DNA of 64,000 nucleotides from Anaerolineae bacterium (GTDB lineage Bacteria > Chloroflexota > Anaerolineae > Anaerolineales > Villigracilaceae): assembly GCA_021324435.1 (NCBI GenBank), contig JAJPIZ010000010.1:1-64000 (forward strand), written 5' to 3'. Under the pieces are notes generated by a model that made no database searches, had not been told where the DNA came from, and saw only the letters and a program-made list of their open reading frames with translations. The stretch's first letter is position 1. The number at the start of each line of letters is the position of its first letter. This document shows positions 16,696-26,654 of the stretch, piece after piece. Position numbers and translations under genes: made by a program.

Positions 16696-16726
16696 AAAGA
16701 CCAGGTCGTTGAGGACACTGGTCTTT
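16696..16726. terminator. Bidirectional terminator, SH3 genes / Fe-S carrier
   Basis: AAAGACCAG (16696-16704) pairs with CTGGTCTTT (16718-16726), with an A-run before and TTGCTTG after, between convergent genes. Confidence 0.8.
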
Positions 16727-16743
16727 GCTTGTTGGGCAGAGAA

Positions 16744-17124
16744 TTAGTTGTTGCACGAGCAGGAACCGCCGCAGGCGCACTCTTCTTCGCCGTGCTCGTG
16801 GCTGTGTGCTTTGGCAACTGGGCTGTCTACCATGAAGCCTGCGCCGCGATCCGGGTCGTTTACATAGTCAATTTTCGCGCCATGCAGATAGTCCATTGAA
16901 ATTTGGTCCACGACAACTTTGACCCCGTTCAATTCAAAAGTCGTGTCCACGTCGCGAATGTTGTTGTCGAGCGCCATGCCGAAGTTCACACCGCAGCATC
17001 CGCCGCCGGCCACGTACACGCGCAGGGCATACCCGTCAAGTTTGCGTTCAGCGAGAATATCGCTCACGGCCTTTGAGGCCGCGGGCGTAAGCGTAATGGT
17101 TTGAACATCAAGTTCTTCCAGCAT
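16744..17124 (-). CDS. A-type iron-sulfur carrier protein (IscA/ErpA/HesB family)
   Basis: 126 residues from the ATG at 17124, which has AAGGAGAAACAG in front of it. The family core is clear: ITLTPAASKAVSDIL, LRVYVAGGGCCG, and VVVDQISMDYLHGAKIDYV. Carriers of this family hold clusters with one Cys near residue 35-40 and two near the C-terminus. Here the usual CGCGxSF tail is replaced by an extended HSHEHGEEECACGGSCSC, rich in His and Cys. That tail may bind extra metal. The role is likely Fe-S cluster transfer. Confidence 0.88.
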   Translation of the reverse strand: MLEELDVQTITLTPAASKAVSDILAERKLDGYALRVYVAGGGCCGVNFGMALDNNIRDVDTTFELNGVKVVVDQISMDYLHGAKIDYVNDPDRGAGFMVDSPVAKAHSHEHGEEECACGGSCSCNN

Positions 17125-17306
17125 CTGTTTCTCCTTATTTGGAGCGAAGTTCACTAATCATATCAAAATACAGGAAGATTGTCAACGCGGGCATTCATGC
17201 ACAACAATTCTTGACACAAAGCCTGTGCGCCTGTAAAATCCGTCTGCTTTCAAGCAAGACAGGCGTAAGCCTGCCATTTTATTTCAGCTCGGGAGGAATA
17301 TTCCAC

Positions 17307-19652
17307 ATGTTTGCCATGGGACTCACCCAACTTGAGACCATCGCAATCTGGGCCGTATTTGCCGTTGCTTGGCTGGGCCTGGGTTATGCGGTGTTTCTCC
17401 GTTCACAGATTCTGCGCGAGGACAAAGGCACACCCAAGATGCAGGAAGTCTGGAACGCCATCAAAGATGGAGCGGATGCTTATTTACGTAGGCAGTTGCG
17501 CTCCATTTTGCCGTTAATTGCCATCCTTACGATTGCACTGTTCCTGTCCGTTTATATTGTGCCTCCATCCCCTGAGGCGTTGGAACGTTTTAGTTCCAGC
17601 ACCCCCGATCAAGTTCGCCTGATCATTGGTATCGCGCGCGCGTTGGCATTTGTGATGGGCGCGGGCTTTTCGCTCGCGGTTGGCCAGATCGGGATGCGCA
17701 TGGCTGTTGAGGGCAATGTCCGTGTTGCCGCCGCGTCGAAGAAGTCCTTTGCTGATTCTCTGCGCATTGCCTATCGCGCTGGTACGATCACCGGTATGTT
17801 GACGGACGGCCTTGGTCTGCTTGGTGGAACGGTCATCTTCATCATTCTCGGAATTGCCGCACCAGATGCCCTGCTCGGTTTCGGTTTCGGCGGCACGCTC
17901 CTTGCTCTCTTCATGCGCGTGGGAGGCGGTATCTTCACAAAAGCCGCGGATGTCGGTGCGGACCTGGTCGGTAAGGTGGAGGCCGGTATTCCTGAGGACG
18001 ATCCGAGGAATCCGGCGGTCGTGGCGGACCTCGTGGGCGACAATGTCGGCGATTGTGCTGGTATGGCCGCCGACATCTTTGAATCCTATGAAGTCACGAT
18101 CGTTTCCGGGCTTATTCTGGGTCTCGCGCTCTGGCACATCACGGGCCGCCTTGAGTGGATCATCTTCCCGTTGATGGTGCGCGGCATCGGCGTGCTCTCC
18201 TCGATCATTGGCACCTATTTTGTGCGCGGCGCGAAGGAAGGCCGAGGCAACGATGCCATGAAATCCATCTTCAGTGGCTTCCTGACCTCCGCGCTCATTT
18301 CTGTAATTCTGTTCGCTGGTGCCGGTTTTCTCTATTTGAATAACCCCGGCATGGACCAGTGGGGCGGATGGTGGCGCACGCCAGCGGCAGTGGCAGTCGG
18401 TGTCTTACTTGCCATTCTTATTGACCGCCTGACCGAATACTTCACCGGCACACACGCCGCTCCGGTTAACAACATCAAAAAATCTGCTGACACCGGGCCT
18501 GCAACATTGATCTTGAACGGCGTGTCGGTGGGTTTTGAATCATCCGTCTGGGCCGTGATCGTGATCGCCCTGACGATCGTCGCTTCCATCTTCATCTTTG
18601 GGACTATTCCGGGTGTGACTGGGGCTAATCAAGTTAACTTCATCTTGTATGGCGTTGCCATGACCGGTATCGGTATGTTGACACTGACCGGTAACAATGT
18701 CGCCATGGATTCCTTTGGTCCTATCTCTGATAATGCCAATGGCATCGGTGAAATGGCCTGGTCCGGCCTGACCGACAAGAAGACGAAGGATGCGCAACAA
18801 ATCATGGCCGACCTCGATGCGGTTGGCAATACCACAAAGGCAATTACTAAAGGTGTTGCAATTGGTTCCGCTGTGATTGCCGCCGTTTCTCTCTTCGGGT
18901 CTTTCCTGGTGGATGTTTCGCGCGCACAGGAAACTCTGAATCTTCCGGAGGCTGACTGGATCAAAAATGTTGGCATCCGCGCCGACCATCCGCAAGTGTT
19001 TGTAGGTATGCTGATTGGCGCCGCTTTACCGTGGCTGTTCTCCTCCTTCGCCATTCAGGCCGTTGCCCGCGCCGCTTCCCTGATTGTGATGGAAGTTCGC
19101 CGACAATTCAAATTGGGTGTGCTCAAAGGCAAGGTCAAGCCTGATTACAGACAAGCCGTTGGAATTTCCACGACTGCCGCGCAGAAGGAATTAGTTTCCC
19201 TGGCTCTGCTCGGCATCGTAACGCCGATTGTTGTGGGTCTGCTTTTGCAGGTTGAAGCACTTGGAGGTTTTCTGGCCGGCATCATTCTCTCCGGTCAATT
19301 ACTGGCGGTCTTCTTGAATAACGCCGGCGGCGCGTGGGATAATGCCAAGAAATTAATCGAAGATGAGCCCAGGAATCCGGCAAAGAATCTAGGAAAAGGA
19401 TCGGAACGCCACAAAGCCGGCGTGGTCGGCGATACAGTCGGCGATCCATTCAAGGATACGGCTGGTCCCGCGCTGAACCCGATGATCAAAGTTGTGAATC
19501 TGGTCTCGGTGATCATTGCGCCGATCATCGTTCAGTATGCAGGCGCAACAGGTACAACTCTGTATATCGTCTGGGGCGTGGCTATAGTCCTGATTGGGGT
19601 GCTGGCGTGGGCAGTGGTCAGATCGAAAGCGCCTGCACCCGAAATGAAGTAA
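17307..19652 (+). CDS. hppA: Membrane H+-translocating pyrophosphatase, K+-independent type
   Basis: 781 residues from the ATG at 17307, which follows GGGAGGAATATTCC; an open frame extends upstream without homology. About 16 membrane helices are expected. Catalytic loops are present: DVGADLVGKVEAG with DDPRNPAVVADLVGDNVGD, and near the C-terminus GVVGDTVGDPFKDTAGP. The ion-specificity site reads GNTTKA. In this family Lys (not Ala) at this position marks K+-independent proton pumps. It couples pyrophosphate hydrolysis to proton export. Confidence 0.96.
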   Translation: MFAMGLTQLETIAIWAVFAVAWLGLGYAVFLRSQILREDKGTPKMQEVWNAIKDGADAYLRRQLRSILPLIAILTIALFLSVYIVPPSPEALERFSSSTPDQVRLIIGIARALAFVMGAGFSLAVGQIGMRMAVEGNVRVAAASKKSFADSLRIAYRAGTITGMLTDGLGLLGGTVIFIILGIAAPDALLGFGFGGTLLALFMRVGGGIFTKAADVGADLVGKVEAGIPEDDPRNPAVVADLVGDNVGDCAGMAADIFESYEVTIVSGLILGLALWHITGRLEWIIFPLMVRGIGVLSSIIGTYFVRGAKEGRGNDAMKSIFSGFLTSALISVILFAGAGFLYLNNPGMDQWGGWWRTPAAVAVGVLLAILIDRLTEYFTGTHAAPVNNIKKSADTGPATLILNGVSVGFESSVWAVIVIALTIVASIFIFGTIPGVTGANQVNFILYGVAMTGIGMLTLTGNNVAMDSFGPISDNANGIGEMAWSGLTDKKTKDAQQIMADLDAVGNTTKAITKGVAIGSAVIAAVSLFGSFLVDVSRAQETLNLPEADWIKNVGIRADHPQVFVGMLIGAALPWLFSSFAIQAVARAASLIVMEVRRQFKLGVLKGKVKPDYRQAVGISTTAAQKELVSLALLGIVTPIVVGLLLQVEALGGFLAGIILSGQLLAVFLNNAGGAWDNAKKLIEDEPRNPAKNLGKGSERHKAGVVGDTVGDPFKDTAGPALNPMIKVVNLVSVIIAPIIVQYAGATGTTLYIVWGVAIVLIGVLAWAVVRSKAPAPEMK

Positions 19653-19672
19653 AAAGTGTAATCTGCTTGTCC

Positions 19673-19697
19673 GCTCCCGGCCTCAACAGTCGGGAGC
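19673..19697 (+). terminator. Terminator after hppA
   Basis: GCTCCCG (19673-19679) and CGGGAGC (19691-19697) form a stem followed by a T-rich run (AGTCTTATTATT). Confidence 0.75.
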
Positions 19698-19728
19698 AGT
19701 CTTATTATTGCAAGAACTGCCTGTTCAA

Positions 19729-21846
19729 TTAAGGTTGTGAAGTGGGCGAGGAAGTTAGTTGCCAGATTCCCGCCCGATATTGCTTACATGAGATTTTTGG
19801 TCGAATTGGAGGATCGACTGCATCGATTCGATAGGCGGTGTTATTCTTATCAGTCGCAGGTGAAATGATACTGATTTTTAGCCATGATGGGGCAAGTCGA
19901 GGATCCGGTATCGTCCCAAAGCGAGAATGAAATACTGCGAAATTCTTTTCGTAGGTAATAAAACGGAAACCCTGGCGATAAATTTCTATCCAGAAGTCCG
20001 GCGAGTTTTTTTGTGCAAGAACCTGAAGAGCTGGATATTCGTTTGAACGTGACGAACAGACAAAAAGATCGTTGCGCAGGTAGTAACGATATGCGTTGAG
20101 TACAAACACGCGGTCGCCGGGCGCGGCAGTGTGATTCACGGAATCTAGAAATGTGCAGAAGTCTATGTCGCCACAGTGTGCATCGCCGGCAACATCGATC
20201 GGCGAATAGGTTTCTATGGAAATGGCAATGATCCTAATAGATAGATATGTAAATGTTGCCGTAAGCATTATTTGTATAAGTAAAGTGATTATTTCAGGGG
20301 TATAATCTATTGAGTGCTCTATCAACTGTGAGGCGGGCAAGAATAAAAGCATCCATATAAAGAAAACGTAACGAATTTCGACGACTGTATAAAAGAATAT
20401 AAGCCACAATATCAAAGTGCAAATGCCTGCTATAAGTAAAAAGTTTGCGTATCTTGAAAGCTGAATTTTTGTACGAATATCTTTTATCGCCAAAAAAGGA
20501 AGGAATCCAATAAAGAGTGGAGAAATGCTTCCTAAACTCTGTGGATTATTGAGAAATGTTGACGTCAACGGATATAAGAGGCGGAATGAATTTAGTAATG
20601 CCGGATTAAATTGCCATTGCCAATTGCCGGCTTTGAGTTTTGGGGCAAATTTTAGCGGAGCAAGTGGGTCATCCAGCCAAATCCAGTTTTGCAAGAGATG
20701 GAATCCTCCCAACAACAATAGTGTAGGCGCCATCCAAAACACGAATTGCGCAAGTTTTGTTAACTTCTTTGTTGTTGTATCTCCTATCATATTTGATCTT
20801 TCCCCTATCAACCACAAAATAATAAATAAGCTCGTAAACAAACTGACCAAAAAGATATTATATAACCGAGAGATAATAGCAAAGCCTGTTAGAAATCCAA
20901 TTAGTAAAAAATTGCCTTTGCTGGGTAATTTTGCGCTAAGTGCCATCCAATACATGGCTGCAATAATGGGAGCTGTGCTTATAAGTTCTACCTTTCCGTC
21001 GCCAAGCAAGTCTGTAAACGCTGTGGATGTCATCAGCAAAATTAAGTAGTATGCTCGTGCGCGAGACGACAGTCCCGCTTCTCCCGCCAACGCATATCCC
21101 ATTAAGAGGACTGCCACGCCATTTATCCACGGAAACATTCTGGCAGCTTCATCTCCAAATAATTGGATTAGTGCAGTAAACAAAATATCGAGGTGAAGTG
21201 AGCTGACGATCATGTAGTTTCCCGGGAAGAAGGAAGTGGCCTCCCCGGAAACTGCCATAAGTTTTGCCTGTGAAAAATAGTCTGATACTGCATCATATCC
21301 AAGTCTTGCGGAGGAAAGCATTAGGCTTAAGACCAAGATGACGACTATCCACTGTGGGATCGGCTTTTGGCGACTATTTGTCCGGCTAAGTTCGTCGCGA
21401 GAACGGATGTCTTGAAAAAAATTCCACAGTGCTGGCATACTTGCTATGAAGCCAATGACCATTGTTGTGGAAGTTATGGTTGGCGTTAGTATAGATTTAC
21501 TTATTACAGAGAGAAGAAAAATGGAAAAAAGGATTTCGCCGGTTATAAAGGCGGTCACTGTAAATGCTAAATCTGACACAGATGGTGTTTTCAACCTCTT
21601 CAACGTAATGAGACCGAGCCCCGTGCAGGTAATTGTGAACAAACCCGTTCCCACAAAGGAGATAAACAAGTTAGTCAAATAGCTAAGGAAAGATATTTGC
21701 GATAATTTTTGAGCAAAGATTGGCCAGTTCGGAAAGAAGATCTGGATATAACTTACACGGTTAGCTATGCCGAACATTATGATTGAAATAATTAACCAGG
21801 CAACCACGAATATGCTCACAGCCAGTTTCTTTGCGTGTTTTGTCAT
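19729..21846 (-). CDS. Polytopic membrane protein, probable GT39/83-like glycosyltransferase
   Basis: 705 residues with about 12 or more hydrophobic segments and a C-terminal soluble part. An acidic motif (GYDAVSDYFSQAK) after an early helix recalls the first-loop Asp motif of GT-C enzymes that use polyprenyl-phosphate sugars. I do not recognise a specific family. It overlaps the next upstream gene by ATGA and ends a leftward four-gene glycan unit. One 60-base line (20821) is only 28% GC, against 65% at 18001 in hppA, suggesting acquired DNA. Confidence 0.7.
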   Translation of the reverse strand: MTKHAKKLAVSIFVVAWLIISIIMFGIANRVSYIQIFFPNWPIFAQKLSQISFLSYLTNLFISFVGTGLFTITCTGLGLITLKRLKTPSVSDLAFTVTAFITGEILFSIFLLSVISKSILTPTITSTTMVIGFIASMPALWNFFQDIRSRDELSRTNSRQKPIPQWIVVILVLSLMLSSARLGYDAVSDYFSQAKLMAVSGEATSFFPGNYMIVSSLHLDILFTALIQLFGDEAARMFPWINGVAVLLMGYALAGEAGLSSRARAYYLILLMTSTAFTDLLGDGKVELISTAPIIAAMYWMALSAKLPSKGNFLLIGFLTGFAIISRLYNIFLVSLFTSLFIILWLIGERSNMIGDTTTKKLTKLAQFVFWMAPTLLLLGGFHLLQNWIWLDDPLAPLKFAPKLKAGNWQWQFNPALLNSFRLLYPLTSTFLNNPQSLGSISPLFIGFLPFLAIKDIRTKIQLSRYANFLLIAGICTLILWLIFFYTVVEIRYVFFIWMLLFLPASQLIEHSIDYTPEIITLLIQIMLTATFTYLSIRIIAISIETYSPIDVAGDAHCGDIDFCTFLDSVNHTAAPGDRVFVLNAYRYYLRNDLFVCSSRSNEYPALQVLAQKNSPDFWIEIYRQGFRFITYEKNFAVFHSRFGTIPDPRLAPSWLKISIISPATDKNNTAYRIDAVDPPIRPKISCKQYRAGIWQLTSSPTSQP

Positions 21847-22982
21847 ATGTTAGCCTTTGGAGTTGGGTGCATATTTATCAAATTGGTGAAGTTTTCTTCA
21901 TATTTGTGAACTATGGCGTTCCAATCCCACCTTTCTGCATATGTCTTTGATTTGATGCTGAGTGCGTTTAAAAAATCTGGCCTTTCCAATGCATTATCTA
22001 ATTTCATCAGCGTTTTTGATATTGATGAAGTGTCAAGACTAATTAGCGGCGCATCCCTCAAAGCCGATGCGGTTTCTTCCGATACTGCGGTGGGCACGCC
22101 GCACGAAAGCGCCTCCTGTACTGACAACGGGAATCCTTCACCTACCGATGGTAAGACGAACATGTCCGCGGCGATGTAATAGGCTCGAAGTTGGGACTGT
22201 GGCCTGAATGAAATAATGTCGACATTTGGTAAATTCCACTTGTGCGGGTTAATTTCACCGCTGCCCAATATCAGCCAGTGGTAGTTTGGACGCGCCCGTG
22301 CAATCTCGTGTATAAGATTGATGCCTTTGTTCTGCATAAAACGCCCAACAAAGAGTAGTACTGGCTCCTCGTTATCAAGTTGAAGTTGAGAACGGATTGC
22401 GCGTCGCTCTTCAGTTGTCGGTGGATAAAAAAGGTTGCGATCAACTCCGTTTGGGATGAACGTCGGTTGGCGCTTAAATTGCATCCAGCTCTCAAACCAG
22501 TTCTTTACACGTGAGCTAATAAAAACAACCTGTTCGGCGTTCTGCAGGACAATCCTACCTATTGTACAGTAGGCCAGTCTTTGTAAAGTTCGTTTATAAG
22601 TTTCAGAATATGATGCCAATGCGGCGTGTTGTGTTACGATTAATGGCTTTCGATGCCAGCGCGAAGCAATAAATGCAACTTGGTTGGCAAAATAGAGGCA
22701 ATCGTGGATGTGCACGATATCGCACCATTCAACCTGTCTGAAAATTTCAAGAATTGATTTTCTTGAAGGTATGGGGTATGGAAAGCCTAATCTCTCCTCT
22801 GCTAAATTATTCGCAGGCAAAGGGATGTCATCTAGATCGTGTTTGTATGGATGTGATGCAACCTCGCAGGCAATCCAATGAACTTGATGATTAACCCGCC
22901 ATCGTGAAACTAAATTTTGGGCAACAATTTCTATGCCCCCCAGATGGCTTGGATAGTAATTGCTGATGGTGAGTATCTTCAT
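21843..22982 (-). CDS. Glycosyltransferase family 4 (GT-B)
   Basis: 379 residues. The N-terminal Rossmann half begins MKILTISNYYPSHLGGIE, the acceptor-side glycine loop. The C-terminal half has VGRFMQNKGINL and the E-x7-E motif in GEGFPLSVQEALSCG. It transfers a sugar from a nucleotide donor to a glycan or lipid on the cytoplasmic face. It is AT-rich like its neighbours and lies nine bases after the methyltransferase gene. Confidence 0.92.
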   Translation of the reverse strand: MKILTISNYYPSHLGGIEIVAQNLVSRWRVNHQVHWIACEVASHPYKHDLDDIPLPANNLAEERLGFPYPIPSRKSILEIFRQVEWCDIVHIHDCLYFANQVAFIASRWHRKPLIVTQHAALASYSETYKRTLQRLAYCTIGRIVLQNAEQVVFISSRVKNWFESWMQFKRQPTFIPNGVDRNLFYPPTTEERRAIRSQLQLDNEEPVLLFVGRFMQNKGINLIHEIARARPNYHWLILGSGEINPHKWNLPNVDIISFRPQSQLRAYYIAADMFVLPSVGEGFPLSVQEALSCGVPTAVSEETASALRDAPLISLDTSSISKTLMKLDNALERPDFLNALSIKSKTYAERWDWNAIVHKYEENFTNLINMHPTPKANI

Positions 22983-22991
22983 TTGATGTGT

Positions 22992-23705
22992 TTAGACTTT
23001 TGCCAATATGAAAATCACGTCTCCCTTGTCGCTTCTGTTCAATAGGAACAGGCCATAAAGAATATGGGAAATGATCTTTTTTGTCACGTTATATTTTCCG
23101 TAACTAAATTCTTCAGAAGCGGGAAGCATGCTGATCACATCGCGAAAGACCGGCGAATAGAACGGGAATCCCCATTCGACAATTTGTATGATCTTCAGTC
23201 CTGCCGTTCTCATTTTTTGCTCTAGTTCTCCATAAGCATAGTTTCTCACGTGCCCGATAGATTTTTCATTTTGGCGCATCCTACCTTGGACAGTGGCAAT
23301 CAAGGCATATCTTCGAGTAACTTGTCTAATGTTTTTAATTGCCGCTAGGTCGTTTTCGAGGTGTTCCACCACATCAGAGCAGAACACAAGATCAAATTTT
23401 TCCTGTGGGATTTCCTTTTGAATATCCAAGATAGAAAACTCTGCGTTTATGTTTTTTTTAGCCACCTCTAACGCTGTTTTTGAAACATCAAAGCCATAGA
23501 GTTTAGCTTTTGGAAATTGTTTTACAAGGAAGAATAGATTAGATCCCTCTCCGCACCCAATATCTGCAATGGTTTCAATTTCCTTGCTGGGAATTTGTTC
23601 GAGTATCCGAGAAAAAATTCTTCGGTGATGCCGATGAACAGGGCCATGCTTTTGCATATCGCCCCAAACGCCTTTCCATATGCCTTCGTAATCAAATGTG
23701 GTCAT
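22992..23705 (-). CDS. Class I SAM-dependent methyltransferase
   Basis: 237 residues from the ATG at 23705, which AGAGG precedes; an upstream ATG at 23744 is less well placed. SAM-binding motif I is IADIGCGEGSNLFFL, the acidic residue is in YGFDVSKTAL, and FDLVFCSDVVEHLEN is motif II/post-II. It resembles the UbiG/methyltransferase-11/23 group often found in polysaccharide clusters. The substrate is unknown; a sugar or lipid-linked glycan is likely from context. Confidence 0.87.
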   Translation of the reverse strand: MTTFDYEGIWKGVWGDMQKHGPVHRHHRRIFSRILEQIPSKEIETIADIGCGEGSNLFFLVKQFPKAKLYGFDVSKTALEVAKKNINAEFSILDIQKEIPQEKFDLVFCSDVVEHLENDLAAIKNIRQVTRRYALIATVQGRMRQNEKSIGHVRNYAYGELEQKMRTAGLKIIQIVEWGFPFYSPVFRDVISMLPASEEFSYGKYNVTKKIISHILYGLFLLNRSDKGDVIFILAKV

Positions 23706-23764
23706 ATAGACCTCTGCTAAGCCTGAAATTAGATCTATGGCCAATACAAAATATCAAGAAGAAT

Positions 23765-24943
23765 CTAAGTTGTATGCGGAGATTTCAAACCCAATGTGCT
23801 TAAAACGAAGCTTGTAAAGATTATTTGTGCTCCGCTGGTCAGTGCTAATGAGCCTCCAAAGACCAATCGCACACTGTTGTCAAAGCCAATTTGCGCAAAG
23901 TTTGATGAGAGCAGGAGTGCTTTGCTCATCAGTAAGAGGCCCGAAGCGACTAACACAAACCCAGCTAGCAACCCTTTTTCGAGATTGATGTACTTGAACA
24001 CAGAAAATAGCCTTGGGGAGCGAGGTAGCAATCCGCTGTAAAACGCATAGACTCGTGTAATCACAGCAAAGGCGAGCATGTTTAACCCTATATACATCAG
24101 CGATCCTGCCGCGATAAATGTATGAAAATCAATATATCGAAATCCAATGTTTACAGGGCCGAAGAAGAGCAACAAGCTGAGTAGCCCGCCGAGAAGAACA
24201 AGAATTAGCCCTGGATAAAGAAAGAGCCAGGCTGGGCTGTAGATTAGCAGGAAGCGTAAATGCCTCCAGCCGTCGCGGAAACTCCGCAGATGAGGCGGAC
24301 GGCCGCGTTTATCCGGAGCAAGCGTGGTGGGCACTTCGCACACTTTCATGTCCATGAGCGAGGCCTTAATCACGATCTCACTTGCCAGTTCCATGCCCCC
24401 GGATTGTAAATCCATTTTTTGGATGGCTCTTTTTGTGAAAGCACGGATGCCGCAATGGAAATCGCGCACGGGTGTATGAAAGAAAAGCCTGCCCAGGAAT
24501 GAAAGCACAGGGTTTCCAATGTAGCGATGATGCCAGGGCATAGCGCCTTTTTGGATTCCGCCCTTGAAGCGGTTGCCCATAACAAGATCATAGCCTTGCC
24601 GGAGTTTTTCGATGAATGGATTTAGATTGGACAAATCATAACTTTCATCTGCATCGGCCATAAGCAGATATTTGCCTTGTGCGGCCTTGAAGCCGCCGCG
24701 CAAAGCGTTGCCATATCCTTTTTCCGAAACACGGATGATGCTCGCGCCTCTCGCTCGCGCAATTTTCGCTGATTGATCTGTGCTTCCGTTGTCAGCGACG
24801 ATCACCTCGCCGCGGATGTTGTATTTCGCCAAAAAAGATTTGGCTTGTGCAACGCAATTTCCAACTGTACGCTCTTCGTTCAGACATGGTAAAACAATGC
24901 TCAACTCGATTTTGCCCCGCTCACCACCTGTGCTTTTTTCCAT
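23765..24943 (-). CDS. Glycosyltransferase family 2 (DPM1-like) with C-terminal membrane domain
   Basis: 392 residues. The GT-A domain has LPCLNEERTVGNCV, VADNGSTDQSA and the DXD-like metal site LMADADES, then GIRAFTKRAI. Four hydrophobic helices follow after residue 225. Such enzymes make polyprenyl-phosphate sugars (dolichol-P-mannose type) for GT-C transferases; the polytopic proteins on either side could use that donor. GC is closer to the genome average than in the genes downstream of it. Confidence 0.9.
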   Translation of the reverse strand: MEKSTGGERGKIELSIVLPCLNEERTVGNCVAQAKSFLAKYNIRGEVIVADNGSTDQSAKIARARGASIIRVSEKGYGNALRGGFKAAQGKYLLMADADESYDLSNLNPFIEKLRQGYDLVMGNRFKGGIQKGAMPWHHRYIGNPVLSFLGRLFFHTPVRDFHCGIRAFTKRAIQKMDLQSGGMELASEIVIKASLMDMKVCEVPTTLAPDKRGRPPHLRSFRDGWRHLRFLLIYSPAWLFLYPGLILVLLGGLLSLLLFFGPVNIGFRYIDFHTFIAAGSLMYIGLNMLAFAVITRVYAFYSGLLPRSPRLFSVFKYINLEKGLLAGFVLVASGLLLMSKALLLSSNFAQIGFDNSVRLVFGGSLALTSGAQIIFTSFVLSTLGLKSPHTT

Positions 24944-25052
24944 GGCTGAAATCTCCTTGAAATGTTCGGTTCATTTTACAGGAAACCCATCGTTCAAACA
25001 AGCCAACTGTCCGCGTTGGTATGATTTTGAAATTGTACAGGACCACCCGCCG

Positions 25053-26654
25053 CTAATGGTTCAACGAGAAGATGGTGACACTGTTTGTCGAGTAAACGGA
25101 TTTGTAATTCTCGTCCAGCCCTAGATCAAAAATGAATCTGTCAATGTGAGCCAGTGCCAGGGACCCTCCCTGGCAGAATTGATTGGACGCGGTTTGCTGC
25201 GCAATGTAAATGTAATCGTATTGCAGGCCAAACTTTCTCGTTGTATCCTCGACGCACCTGAGCGGGAGGTCTGCATACAGGCAGCCCTGGAATGCGCTCT
25301 GCTCCTCGGCGACGTTTGCGAATCGGTGAGCGGGAAGCCATTCATTGCCTTGTATCGTTGTTATGCTGATGCGGTCTGTGAGGGCCGGAAACCACTCAGA
25401 GATACTGTCACAGAAAATCTTTGGCGCAACCGTTAGCGCGAGGAAGCGGCTGTCGGCAGGCGTGTTAATGGAAATCCACTCAAAGGCCTCGCGATGGGCC
25501 GGAGGAACGGCGGTTTTCGCGATTTGTGTATCGAAGTAAAACGCGCTTCCCATTAAATAGAATCCAATGAAGACGATTAACCCCTGGGTAATACGGCTTT
25601 GAAATGTATGCTGATAGTCCGCATTTCTTTTTTGTGCCTCGAAATTCATCATGGCTGGGAATATTACATCGGTGAGCATAACCCCGGCCAGCATGGACAT
25701 ATGTATCATAGCATATGTAGGGGAACTCCGCGGCTCGACTAAGAACGGGAGGAAATACCAGGCAGGGAGAAGGTACTCTCTCTTTGCAGCCTGGATAAAA
25801 AGGCCAAGCATCGCAAGCACGGCGGAAATCGTCATCAGTGGTTCGTCGGTCAGAACGGCGAAGATGGGGTAGAGAACAGCAAGGGCGGAATGCTGGCCTG
25901 TTTGTGCGGCGGCCAGCAAAGGGTCCGGGCCGAAGCGGAGAAGCGCGGGAAGCCACCAAATTGCTGAAAGAATCAATGTCCCGAGTCCAACATAAAGCGC
26001 GTTGAATGTCCCGATCTTGTCGCGGCCTTTGAAGATCCAAAAAAGCAAGCAAAGGCCGACTGCTTGGAGAGCCGCTTCGGGATGAGATAAAACTGTGAGC
26101 GCGCTGAAGATGATAGAGAAGATCAAATATTTTTTTTCACGCTTGACGAAAAGCAGATAGACATTCGTAAGCGTAAGTAGAAGAAAAAGATAACCGAAAC
26201 TGCGCGTTACTCCGCCGCCCATGATTGACCACGTCATACTGCGCGGGGTGAGGGCAAAAATTAAAGTTGCGATTCCTGCCGTGAAGTTTGACGCAAGGAT
26301 GCTTTTTGAAAGCAGATAAAATGCAGGGATGGTCATGATCAGGACAATCGCCGGGAGCCACTGAACAATTTTGATCAGGTCAACGTGAACGAGTGAGGAG
26401 ATAACTGCGCCTGCATAAAGTCCAAGTGGCGGATAAGCAAATGGAATATCAAGTCCGTTGTATTTAACGAAGGTCGGAAGTTGAAAATCGTTTTGTTGAA
26501 TGGCGCGCATCATCACATAGAACAACCCACCATCGTTGATTGGGAAGCCTGCGATTGCCGGGGCGGAGAGCCGTACCCAGCCGCCAAAGATCACGGCCAG
26601 CATGGCGATCAAAACCCCTGCTTCGTCCCGAGTCGGAGTGCGAATTTTTTTCAT
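25053..26654 (-). CDS. Polytopic membrane protein, GT-C/oligosaccharyltransferase-like
   Basis: 533 residues. The ATG at 26654 overlaps the mutS stop as ATGA, which fixes the start over a longer frame to 26687. About 11 membrane helices are present. The first loop holds NDGGLFY and PFAYPPLG, similar to STT3/PMT-like GT-C proteins, and TPRSMTWSIMGGGVTRS follows. It probably handles a lipid-linked sugar; the family is not certain. Coupling to mutS looks positional rather than functional. Confidence 0.72.
   Translation of the reverse strand: MKKIRTPTRDEAGVLIAMLAVIFGGWVRLSAPAIAGFPINDGGLFYVMMRAIQQNDFQLPTFVKYNGLDIPFAYPPLGLYAGAVISSLVHVDLIKIVQWLPAIVLIMTIPAFYLLSKSILASNFTAGIATLIFALTPRSMTWSIMGGGVTRSFGYLFLLLTLTNVYLLFVKREKKYLIFSIIFSALTVLSHPEAALQAVGLCLLFWIFKGRDKIGTFNALYVGLGTLILSAIWWLPALLRFGPDPLLAAAQTGQHSALAVLYPIFAVLTDEPLMTISAVLAMLGLFIQAAKREYLLPAWYFLPFLVEPRSSPTYAMIHMSMLAGVMLTDVIFPAMMNFEAQKRNADYQHTFQSRITQGLIVFIGFYLMGSAFYFDTQIAKTAVPPAHREAFEWISINTPADSRFLALTVAPKIFCDSISEWFPALTDRISITTIQGNEWLPAHRFANVAEEQSAFQGCLYADLPLRCVEDTTRKFGLQYDYIYIAQQTASNQFCQGGSLALAHIDRFIFDLGLDENYKSVYSTNSVTIFSLNH

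Noticed and set aside
17139-17306. N-terminal extension of the H+-pyrophosphatase
   Set aside because: It overlaps the start of the divergent Fe-S carrier gene, lacks homology, and the ATG at 17307 has a good ribosome-binding site.
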